This document shows, piece after piece, positions 55,763 through 62,686 of a stretch of 64,000 nucleotides of DNA (positions are counted from its first letter, which is position 1; the number at the start of each line of letters is the position of its first letter). Source of the DNA: a virus; IMG/VR virus record IMGVR_UViG_3300036790_000178, positions 1 to 64,000 of that record; one strand, 5' to 3'. The position numbers and the translations under genes are program-made. The notes under the pieces were generated by a model, which had not been told where the DNA came from, did not search any database, and worked only from the letters and a program-made list of their open reading frames with translations.

Positions 55763-56343
55763 ACGAGTTCAAAGACGGCTGGATTGAGGACGAGAACGGC
55801 AACCGCTGTTCCGTCGACTATTTTGGCTCCGAGGAGGCGGCGCGCGAGGCGCTGGCATCGCTCAAGAATTGCAAGCGATGTATCAACTGCTCGGGCTGCT
55901 CGGACTGCTCGGACTGCTCGGGCTGCTCGGGCTGCTCGGACTGCTCGGGCTGCTCGCGCTGCTCGCATACCGCCTTTCTCTACGATAAGAAAGACCTGCA
56001 TGCGGACCCGGCGGCGGCCGTCCGCGGCTCGCCGCCCATACCACGCATCGAGAGCATTCACCAGGCGGTATACGCCGCGGTATCACAACCCAACGCGCTG
56101 GACATGGGTTCGTGGCATGTATGCGATACGACGCACTGCCGCGCGGGATGGGTGATCGCACTGGCGGGCGAGGCCGGAAAGGCGCTAGAGGACTTCCACA
56201 ACACTCCTTTGGCGGCGCAACTGATCTATCGAGAGAGCGGCTACGAAATCAACCCGTGCCGGTTCTACGACACGAACGAGGCGGCCATGGAGGATATGCG
56301 GCGCCTGGCGGATGGGAGCGCGATGCCCGAGGCCCAGCCATGA
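55759..56343 (+). CDS. (Cys-x-x)n repeat protein with phage C-terminal domain
   Basis: A 194-residue protein from ATG 55759. Residues 1-35 are acidic. Residues about 37-70 form a run in which every third residue is Cys: CKRCIN, then nine triplets CSG/CSD/CSR/CSH. The DNA is nine near-identical 9-base units (55888-55968). From about residue 95 a conserved-looking domain begins: IESIHQAVYAAVSQPNALDM, GSWHVCDTTHCRAGWVIALA, ALEDFHNTPLAAQLIYRESG. The triplet spacing recalls a tight helical or ladder-like metal- or disulphide-bearing structure. No known family covers the Cys part. Confidence 0.65.
   Translation: MNEFKDGWIEDENGNRCSVDYFGSEEAAREALASLKNCKRCINCSGCSDCSDCSGCSGCSDCSGCSRCSHTAFLYDKKDLHADPAAAVRGSPPIPRIESIHQAVYAAVSQPNALDMGSWHVCDTTHCRAGWVIALAGEAGKALEDFHNTPLAAQLIYRESGYEINPCRFYDTNEAAMEDMRRLADGSAMPEAQP
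55888..55968 (+). repeat. Nine tandem 9-bp units (TGCTCGGRC-type)
   Basis: Nine head-to-tail 9-base units TGCTCGGGC, TGCTCGGAC, TGCTCGCGC or TGCTCGCAT in frame, each coding Cys-Ser-x. The GGGC/GGAC alternation suggests expansion by slippage. Copy number may vary between strains. Confidence 0.85.
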
Positions 56344-56666
56344 CCGAATGCGCCGACTCCTTGAGCAAGCAGCACGACTTCGAGACGCGCCCCGATTGGA
56401 TGGGCGATCCGAGCATCCCCAACGGCACGACGAGCTGGGATGTGAAGCGCTGCCGTCACTGCGGGCACGAGCAGATCCAGTGCGATTGCGGTGCCTGGTT
56501 CGATCCGGTGGGCGATGACGGCGAGGATCTCACGCGCTGTGCCAACTGCGAGCAGAACCGGGCCGAGGCCGAGTATGACCGCCAGCAGGAGGAAGGATTT
56601 CGGGGCGGCGAATGGGCGGCAGCGCAGGCCGCTGAGCAGGATCGGATCCGGAGGGAGCTGAAATGA
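56340..56666 (+). CDS. Zinc-binding early protein, 108 aa
   Basis: ATG 56340 (MTECADSLSKQHDFETRPDW) overlaps the previous stop. It contains two Cys pairs, KRCRHCGHEQIQCDCGAWFD and TRCANCEQN, which fit a two-zinc ribbon, then a charged helix (EAEYDRQQEEGFRGGEWAAA). Likely nucleic-acid or protein binding. Function unknown. Confidence 0.6.
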   Translation: MTECADSLSKQHDFETRPDWMGDPSIPNGTTSWDVKRCRHCGHEQIQCDCGAWFDPVGDDGEDLTRCANCEQNRAEAEYDRQQEEGFRGGEWAAAQAAEQDRIRRELK

Positions 56667-57430
56667 GCCCAGCGCCTGCAAAGTTAGCTGGGCGACGTTT
56701 CAACAAGCTCACGGCAATTGAGTTCGTTGGCCGACGAGAGCCATCGAACGGCAACCGCATCTGGCGCTTTCGATGCGACTGCGGGAAAGAAATAGAAACC
56801 ATAGCGACAAGGGTGGTTAGGGGACTCCGCATATCTTGCGGCTGCGCAAACAACCATGCCCATACCACAGAGCACCGCGCCAACATAAGCCGTGGTCTCA
56901 AAAAATATAATGACAAGCATCCAGAGGCTCCGAATTCGGCGCGGAGAAAGAAGATAAGCGATGCCGTGAAGAAGGCTTACGGTGAAGGGCGACTATCAAA
57001 AGATATTTCGCTCAGGAACCTCTCAAGAGCGCGTCAGAAGCTAAAAGCTAATCCGGAACTTTTGGCATTAGGCGGACAGCGCGGCGGTTCAGCGAAACGC
57101 GGACTCCCGCAGCGCAAGGGATCGCTAAACGAAATGGGGCCGCTCAACCATAACGGAAAACGCTACGGGCTGATCTCTCCGGACGGGGTCAGATATCACG
57201 CGCTCAACTTGAATGACTTTATCCGGACACACCATCACCTGTTTGACCCTCGCGACGTTGACTGGAAGATTCTTCCGAAACATCCCGCGAAGGGGCTGTA
57301 TTGCAGGGCACAAGGTGGGCTGCGGTCGCTGTTTGTGAGCAATCCTGAGAAGCAAAACAGTGCTTGGAAGAATTGGCAAGCGTTTTATGGTCCTAACATC
57401 GTGCGGCGCAAACCGGAGGGCTCGCAATGA
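56663..57430 (+). CDS. Homing-endonuclease-like protein with NUMOD3 module
   Basis: A 255-residue protein. The first 60 residues match a zinc-bearing DNA-binding module (LAGRRFNKLTAIEFVGRREP; WRFRCDCGKEIETIATRVVR; ISCGCANNH). Then come NUMOD3-like basic helices (NISRGLKKYNDKHPEAPN; RRKKISDAVKKAYGEGR), and a C-terminal domain (GVRYHALNLNDFIRTHHHLF; GGLRSLFVSN; SAWKNWQAF). The catalytic GIY-YIG or HNH signature is not obvious, so it may be a stand-alone DNA-binding protein. Lower GC than its neighbours suggests acquisition. Confidence 0.65.
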   Translation: MSPAPAKLAGRRFNKLTAIEFVGRREPSNGNRIWRFRCDCGKEIETIATRVVRGLRISCGCANNHAHTTEHRANISRGLKKYNDKHPEAPNSARRKKISDAVKKAYGEGRLSKDISLRNLSRARQKLKANPELLALGGQRGGSAKRGLPQRKGSLNEMGPLNHNGKRYGLISPDGVRYHALNLNDFIRTHHHLFDPRDVDWKILPKHPAKGLYCRAQGGLRSLFVSNPEKQNSAWKNWQAFYGPNIVRRKPEGSQ

Positions 57431-57669
57431 TTTCGACCTGGTGGGCCAGCCTCTCCTGGTCTCACGCCACATTTGTGCTCGTCGCGATCCTGCTCGCGAT
57501 CGTCGTGCTCTGGTACGCGTTCGCCTCGCTCATCGAGTCGGCGACGAACGACCCGCGGCCGCGCGCGTACCCGCTCGCCGACTACTCCGCCGCATATCAG
57601 CGGCAACGGGACTGGCTCGGTGACAGATGGCTCCTGGCTCGGCCGGTCAACCGGAGGTTGGCGCGATGA
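57427..57669 (+). CDS. Single-pass membrane protein, 80 aa
   Basis: ATG 57427 overlaps the previous stop. MISTWWASLSWSHATFVLVA, ILLAIVVLWYAFASLIESAT give one transmembrane helix near residues 14-36, then a polar tail rich in Arg, Tyr and Leu (YPLADYSAAYQRQRDWLGDR). The ATG of the YqaJ gene overlaps its stop. Function unknown. Confidence 0.6.
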   Translation: MISTWWASLSWSHATFVLVAILLAIVVLWYAFASLIESATNDPRPRAYPLADYSAAYQRQRDWLGDRWLLARPVNRRLAR

Positions 57670-58556
57670 GTCTCACGACAGAACAGGTCGCGGCGCGCGC
57701 CAACGGTATTGGCGGGAGCGACGCCGCCGCCGCCCTCGGCCTCTCCAAGCGCAAGACGGTGCGTCAGCTCTATCACGAGAAGCGGGGGGAAATTCCACCC
57801 GATGTCTTCGACGCCGAAGTTATCTGGTGGGGCAATGCGCTCGAGCCGGTTGTGCGGCAGAAGTACGCCGAGAAAACCGGGCATACCGTGCTGCTGCCGA
57901 AAGAGACGCTCTGGCATCCGGCGCACGCCTTCATGTGTGCGCACATCGACGGCTACGTCGACGCTCCGCGCCGCGGATACGAGGGTAAGACCGCATTCCT
58001 CTCAACCGGCTGGGGCGAGGAAGGCACAGACCAGGTTCCTTCTGACTGTCTGATGCAGGTCCACCATTACATGATCGTCACGGACCTGCCCGTGTTCGAC
58101 GTCGCGTGCCTCATCGGGCGCCGGTTTGCCTATTACGAAGTGCCGGCTGATCCCGAACTCCATCAGATGATCATCGAGGGCGAGCGAGAGTTCGCCCGGC
58201 GCGTGAAGGATGGCGATCCGCCGCCGCTCGATTACGAGCATCCGACCGCGCTCGATGTCATGAAGAGGTTGCACCGCGGCACGAACGGCGTGCGCCTCAT
58301 CGCGTCCGAGGGAGCCTGCGGGTGGCGTCGCAAGATCGAGCGCGCGCAGCGCATCGAGAAAGCGGCGAAGGCCCGCATCGATGCCTACAAGAGCCGGCTC
58401 CTCGAGGAGATGGGAGATGCCGCGCTCCTCGCCTTCCCCGACGGCAAATGTTACCGCCGCCAGGTCACCCCGCGCGCCGCCTACTCCGTCGATGCGACCG
58501 AGTATGTAGACGCCAGGTTCATCAACGATCCGCTGATCAAAGGTAAAAAGCGATGA
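57666..58556 (+). CDS. YqaJ-type phage exonuclease
   Basis: A 296-residue protein of the YqaJ/lambda exonuclease (PD-(D/E)XK) family. The N-terminus IGGSDAAAALGLSKRKTVRQ with WGNALEPVVRQKYAEKTGH and the catalytic region CAHIDGYVDAPRRGYEGKTA (D in HID and E-x-K in EGK) are present, with a Gln/His helix VPSDCLMQVHHYMIVTD after it. It digests one strand of double-stranded DNA to leave 3' overhangs for annealing. It overlaps the next gene by 4 bases, as expected for an exonuclease/annealing pair. Confidence 0.85.
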   Translation: MSLTTEQVAARANGIGGSDAAAALGLSKRKTVRQLYHEKRGEIPPDVFDAEVIWWGNALEPVVRQKYAEKTGHTVLLPKETLWHPAHAFMCAHIDGYVDAPRRGYEGKTAFLSTGWGEEGTDQVPSDCLMQVHHYMIVTDLPVFDVACLIGRRFAYYEVPADPELHQMIIEGEREFARRVKDGDPPPLDYEHPTALDVMKRLHRGTNGVRLIASEGACGWRRKIERAQRIEKAAKARIDAYKSRLLEEMGDAALLAFPDGKCYRRQVTPRAAYSVDATEYVDARFINDPLIKGKKR

Positions 58557-59632
58557 GTACCGTACCCGAGAAGGCTCTCAATCCGTTCGGCAGCGTCGCT
58601 GTCGTCGCCTCGCCAACCGGTGGAGGCGCCTCCGCCGCTGCTCTCGCTTCCCGCGAAGCGCAGGACATCATGATGCAGATGATGTGCGCGAGACAGTTCC
58701 CGCGAGATCCCATCCGTGCGACCGACCGCGCGCTCAATGCCTTCACACGCCCGGAACTCTGCGAGGAGGCGATGTACGCCTACAGTCGCGGCGGGTCTGA
58801 CGTGTCGGGCCTTTCCATCCGTGCGGCGGAAGTGCTGGCACAGTGCTGGGGCAACATTCGCACCGGCGTCGCCGAGTTGGTCCGCGGCGCCGGCCAGTCG
58901 GAGCTGCTTTCCTTTGCCCAGGATCTCGAGACGGGCTTCTCCGATGAGAAGCGCTTCTTCGTGCAGCACTGGCGCGATACGAAGCAGGGCGGCAAGGCGG
59001 TCACCGGGGAGCGCGACGTCTACGAACTCGGCGCCAACATGGGCGCGCGCCGCAAACGTGCCTGCATCCTCGCCGTGATCCCGAAGGACGTACAGGCGGC
59101 GTGCGAGCGGCAGATCGAGATCACCCTGAAGCAAAAGGCCGAAGTCACGCCAGACTCGATCAAGGCATTGCTACAGGCCTTCGAGAAATACGGCGTCACG
59201 AAAGAGCAGATCGAGAAGCGCATTCAGCGCCATATCGACGCAATGCTACCCGCGCAGCTCGTGCAGATGCGCCGCATCTTCGCCTCGCTCAAGGACGGCA
59301 TGAGCAGTGCCGAGGAATGGTTCGAGATGGGCGCCGCTCCGGCGCCTGAGCAGGCATCGACGTCGCAGACCGAGGCGGCGAAGCAGGCGCTCAAGGGCAA
59401 GCAGCCGAAAACTCAAGCATCCAAGGACGAAGGCAACATTCCGCACTTCGACGATGCGACGGCCGAAGCGGAACTCAAGAAACACCAGACCTCGGCAGCG
59501 CACGACAAAGCATGGAACGAGATCCTGAAGGATTACGAGGCCACGAACCGCAAGCTCCCGGATGGTTTGGAGCCGCTCTATAAGGATCGCCTCGAGGCGC
59601 TCAAGGAAAAAGAGAGCAAAAAGGATCTCTGA
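58553..59632 (+). CDS. Probable single-strand annealing protein
   Basis: A 359-residue protein. The N-terminal 200 residues are a domain with REAQDIMMQMMCARQFPRDP, GLSIRAAEVLAQCWGNIRTG, RDVYELGANMGARRKRACIL and AVIPKDVQAACERQ. The C-terminal part is charged, Gln/Ala-rich and probably disordered, ending KEKESKKDL. The adjacent YqaJ exonuclease, the start overlap and the repeated pairing of these two genes in phages suggest an annealing partner, although it is not a clear RecT, Beta or Erf by eye. Structure prediction would settle it. Confidence 0.55.
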   Translation: MSTVPEKALNPFGSVAVVASPTGGGASAAALASREAQDIMMQMMCARQFPRDPIRATDRALNAFTRPELCEEAMYAYSRGGSDVSGLSIRAAEVLAQCWGNIRTGVAELVRGAGQSELLSFAQDLETGFSDEKRFFVQHWRDTKQGGKAVTGERDVYELGANMGARRKRACILAVIPKDVQAACERQIEITLKQKAEVTPDSIKALLQAFEKYGVTKEQIEKRIQRHIDAMLPAQLVQMRRIFASLKDGMSSAEEWFEMGAAPAPEQASTSQTEAAKQALKGKQPKTQASKDEGNIPHFDDATAEAELKKHQTSAAHDKAWNEILKDYEATNRKLPDGLEPLYKDRLEALKEKESKKDL

Positions 59633-59744
59633 CACGAACCGGCGCGCCGGCGCCTGACTGTCCCGATCGGTCCTTTGTAGGGTTGACTAGATCGGGTGAG
59701 GCGTCGGCGGCCTTTCCTCTCCATCTCATCAGGACAAACGCAAA
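59633..59744. other. Intergenic 112 bp with a 12-bp palindrome
   Basis: Between the annealing-protein and ATPase genes. CCGGCGCGCCGG (59639-59650) is a perfect 12-base palindrome right after the stop codon. No T-run follows, so a simple intrinsic terminator is not supported. This is the only sizeable gap in the rightward operon, so an internal promoter or RNA processing point is possible. Confidence 0.45.
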
Positions 59745-61187
59745 ATGACACGCCTGCACGAGCTCGAAGTCGAGGGCTTTAAAAAGATCCGGGTCGTCCG
59801 GTTTCAGCTGCGCAAGGGGATCACCGAAATCTCCGGGCGCAACGGGGCCGGCAAGAGCAGCATCCTCGATTCGATTGCCGTCTGGCTCGACGGCATGAAG
59901 GTCGCCCCCGAGAAGCCGATCCGCACCGGCTGCGAGCGGGCGCGAATCCGCGGCCGACTGGGGGAGATGATCGTCTCTCGCGAGATCCGCCAGGGCAAAA
60001 ACGGCAAGTACACGACCTCGATTACGTTCCAGCCAGTCGAGGGCAAGCCTTATCCGGCCACGCAACGACAGCTCGAGGACCTGATCGGCGCTCACCATCT
60101 CGATCCGCTCGATTTTCTGACGCTCGACAAGAGAGGCAAGTGGGACGCTCTCAAGGCCTTCGTCCCCGGCTTCGACTTCCAGCGCTGCGCGAACGATCAG
60201 GCAGCCGACTTCGCCCGACGCACCGATGTCAATCGCATTGCGAAGGAGGCGCGCGCCGCGGCGAGCCTGATCCTCGTGCCCGAGGGCACGCCCGAAGAGC
60301 CGGTCGACGAGCAGGCCCTGGTTCAGCAGCTGCAGGCCGCCGGCGATGCGAACGCGGAACTCGAGGCACGCAAGGGTCGGCGCGAGCAAGCAGTGCGAGA
60401 CGTCGCGGCGCTCCGCCAGAAGGCGGCGGACGCGCTCAATGAGATTGAGCCGACGGTCGGTCATATCCAGATTCGCACGGCCGACCAGGTCGGAGAGATC
60501 GATCGGCGTATCCGCGAACTCGAACAGCAGATCGCGTCGCTGAGGGAGCGCTCGAATAGTCTCCAGGCCGAGGCGTTGGAGGAGATCAAAGCCGAGGAGC
60601 AGCGGCTTCGGGAGACCTCGGCTGCCCATGCCGCTGCGGCCGACGCGCTGCAGAAGCGGCTGGATGAGGCTCCGGAGCTGCCGGCGCCGGTCGATACCGT
60701 GGCGCTCGCTCAGAGGATCGAGGCCGCGCGCCTGGTCAACCAGGCCGTCACCCGTGCGCAGGAACGCGTAAAGCACGCCGCAACAGCCGAGAAGTACGAG
60801 GCCGAGAGCGAGCAGCTCACCGAGCAGATGAAGGCGCGCGAGGCCGCGAAGCGCAACGCCATCGCGAGCGCGAAGCTCCCGATCCCCGGCATCGACTTCG
60901 GCGACGGGGAGATCCTCTACCAGGGCGAGCCGCTCGAGCAGGCCTCTACCGCGCAGAAATTCCGCGTCGCGATCGCGCGGATCGTCGCGTTGAATCCAGA
61001 GTTGCGACTCGCCTGGATCCGGGACGCGTCGCTTCTCGATGATGAGTCGTATCAGGAGCTCGCGAAGCTCGCCGAGGAATTCGACGTAGACATCCTGCTG
61101 GAGACGGTCAGGCCGATCGGTGGAGATGCCGTAGTCCTTGAGGACGGGCGCATCAAGGCCGAGGGCGCCGCGGAGAGCGCGGCATGA
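59745..61187 (+). CDS. Rad50/SbcC-like SMC-type ATPase
   Basis: A 480-residue ABC ATPase. Walker A is GRNGAGKSS at 31-39 after EVEGFKKIRVVRFQLRKGI. Residues about 195-370 are a coiled coil (ELEARKGRREQAVRDVAALR; IRELEQQIASLRERSNSLQA; EAESEQLTEQMKAREAAKRN), too short to carry the zinc hook of SbcC. A signature-like QASTAQKFRVAIA near 399 and Walker B-like ELRLAWIRDASLLDDESY near 419 follow, the latter with a D-A-S-L-L-D order rather than the usual 'hhhhDE'. It may act with the DEDD exonuclease, overlapping by 4 bases. Confidence 0.75.
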   Translation: MTRLHELEVEGFKKIRVVRFQLRKGITEISGRNGAGKSSILDSIAVWLDGMKVAPEKPIRTGCERARIRGRLGEMIVSREIRQGKNGKYTTSITFQPVEGKPYPATQRQLEDLIGAHHLDPLDFLTLDKRGKWDALKAFVPGFDFQRCANDQAADFARRTDVNRIAKEARAAASLILVPEGTPEEPVDEQALVQQLQAAGDANAELEARKGRREQAVRDVAALRQKAADALNEIEPTVGHIQIRTADQVGEIDRRIRELEQQIASLRERSNSLQAEALEEIKAEEQRLRETSAAHAAAADALQKRLDEAPELPAPVDTVALAQRIEAARLVNQAVTRAQERVKHAATAEKYEAESEQLTEQMKAREAAKRNAIASAKLPIPGIDFGDGEILYQGEPLEQASTAQKFRVAIARIVALNPELRLAWIRDASLLDDESYQELAKLAEEFDVDILLETVRPIGGDAVVLEDGRIKAEGAAESAA

Positions 61188-61936
61188 CTGTGCTCATCCT
61201 TGACACAGAGGCGACCGACAAAGAGCCCGGCCGCGAGCTGATCGAAGCCGCCTGGGTCTCGATACGACCTGTCGAGGATCTCGGCGGCGTCAATCCCGAC
61301 ATCATCGCGGTGCCGATCGTCCTCGACGGCGAGTTCTGCCAGCGCTACAAGCCGCAGCAGCCCTCGAAATTCGGCGCCCTGGCCGTTCATCACATCCTGC
61401 CCGAGGAGTTGGAATACATGCCGCCGGCGAGTTCGTTCGAGCTTCCCGCGGGCGTCACCTACCTGATCGGCCACTCAATCGATTCGGATTGGGAGACGAT
61501 CGGCAAGCCCGACATCAAGCGGATCTGCACGCTCGCAATGGCGCGATCGCTCTGGCCGAAGGCCGACAGCCACTCGCAAAGCGCGATGCTCTACATGTTG
61601 AACGGGGCGACGGTCGAGACGCGCCGCATGTTGAAGGACGCGCACAGCGCCGCGGCGGATGTCCGCAATAACCTGATCCTGCTCGAATACATCCTCGCCG
61701 CGAAGCCTGAGATCCGCACCTGGTCGGCGCTCTGGGCGTTCAGCGAGGAAGCGCGCATCCCGACCGTCATGTTCATGGGGCGCAACAAGGGCGAGCCGAT
61801 ATCGAGCCTCGATAGCGGGGAAGCTCGCTGGTACCTAGAACGTGATTTTATAGACGAGTATCAGCGCAAGGCGCTCACCCGTGAGTTAGATAGAAGGCGC
61901 TCGGAATCATTTGCAGAGGACGTCGACTGTGCGTGA
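61184..61936 (+). CDS. DEDDh-type 3'-5' exonuclease, DnaQ-like
   Basis: A 250-residue exonuclease. ExoI is ILDTEATDKEPGRELIEAAW (D7, E9). ExoII is in VTYLIGHSIDSDWETI, and ExoIII in LKDAHSAAADVRNNLILLEY, giving the H-x4-D pattern of the DEDDh class. KRICTLAMARSLWPKADSHS in the middle is like DnaQ and exonuclease X relatives. The C-terminal 60 residues (MGRNKGEPISSLDSGEARWY) resemble the extra end of phage exonuclease X-type proteins. Coupled to the ATPase gene, and overlapped by the HNH gene at its end. Confidence 0.8.
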   Translation: MTVLILDTEATDKEPGRELIEAAWVSIRPVEDLGGVNPDIIAVPIVLDGEFCQRYKPQQPSKFGALAVHHILPEELEYMPPASSFELPAGVTYLIGHSIDSDWETIGKPDIKRICTLAMARSLWPKADSHSQSAMLYMLNGATVETRRMLKDAHSAAADVRNNLILLEYILAAKPEIRTWSALWAFSEEARIPTVMFMGRNKGEPISSLDSGEARWYLERDFIDEYQRKALTRELDRRRSESFAEDVDCA

Positions 61937-62465
61937 GACCTGGCGGCCGATCATTGGATTTGAAGGGCTCTATGAGGTGTCCGATCTGGGGCGCCTCAGA
62001 AGTCTGGACAAATTCATCAAGAGTTCAAACGGTGGCGTTCAGCTTTGCCGCGGCAGGGTGCTGAAATTGCAGCACAGGGGCAGATATCCGCATATCACCC
62101 TCCACCGTGGGCGCGAGTACAAAAATACCCATGTCCATACCGCGGTGCTGGAGGCGTTTATCGGTCCGCGTCCTCCCGGGATGGAGGCATGCCACGGACC
62201 AGATCCGAACCCGGATAATTGCGCGCTCTCGAACCTCCGCTGGGACACCAAGAGCAACAATCAGAAAGACCGGCTCACGCAAGGAGGCAGAGATTACCGA
62301 GGTTCAAAACATCCCGGTTCGCTGCTGACTGACGTGGACGTGGAACGAATGCGGGACCTGCATCGAACCGGCCTTCGAGCAAAAGCGATCAGCAAGTGGC
62401 TGGGCACGAGAAATTCCAACACGTGGCTGATCATCAAAGGCAAAGCATGGAGGCATGTCCTGTGA
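61929..62465 (+). CDS. HNH homing endonuclease with NUMOD4
   Basis: A 178-residue protein from GTG 61929. It begins with NUMOD4 (TWRPIIGFEGLYEVSDLGRL, RSLDKFIKSS), then an HNH core (VHTAVLEAFIGPRPPGMEAC, HGPDPNPDNCALSNLRWDTK, SNNQKDRLTQGG) and a C-terminal helix-turn-helix (DVDVERMRDLHRTGLRAKAI, SKWLGTRNSNT). This is the classical free-standing phage homing endonuclease. It overlaps the exonuclease end by 8 bases and the next gene by GTGA, so it has fitted itself into the operon without breaking it. Confidence 0.85.
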   Translation: MRETWRPIIGFEGLYEVSDLGRLRSLDKFIKSSNGGVQLCRGRVLKLQHRGRYPHITLHRGREYKNTHVHTAVLEAFIGPRPPGMEACHGPDPNPDNCALSNLRWDTKSNNQKDRLTQGGRDYRGSKHPGSLLTDVDVERMRDLHRTGLRAKAISKWLGTRNSNTWLIIKGKAWRHVL

Positions 62466-62686
62466 ACGCAGTCCTTCGCCGCACCCGAACCGCAGCCGTG
62501 ACGCAACGTCGCATCAACCGGTTCCTGCGCCGCAAATGCTACGGCCATGTGAGCGGCTCTCTCGTGCAGTGCGACTGCTGCCCGAAGTTTGAGCGGATCG
62601 GAGAGTTGTCGGAGCGCGGATGGTGCGGGAAGTGTGAGCGGGAGTTCGGGTGCGTCGTGCGTGCGTTACGAGGTCGCGCAGCATGA
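62462..62686 (+). CDS. Cys-rich zinc-finger protein, 74 aa
   Basis: GTG 62462 overlaps the HNH stop. The protein is basic (MNAVLRRTRTAAVTQRRINR, FLRRKCYGHV) with Cys residues in QCDCCPKFERIG and RGWCGKCEREFGC, arranged as a two-zinc treble clef or ribbon. Likely nucleic-acid binding. ATGA overlap with the helicase gene. Confidence 0.6.
   Translation: MNAVLRRTRTAAVTQRRINRFLRRKCYGHVSGSLVQCDCCPKFERIGELSERGWCGKCEREFGCVVRALRGRAA

Noticed and set aside
55888-55968. CRISPR-like array in the tandem repeat of the Cys-rich gene
   Set aside because: Units are 9 bases, contiguous and in frame, with no spacers. It is a coding microsatellite, and no cas gene is present in the window.
59639-59650. CCGGCGCGCCGG as an intrinsic terminator
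   Set aside because: It is a perfect palindrome but has no loop and is not followed by a T-run; the operon continues downstream with the ATPase gene.
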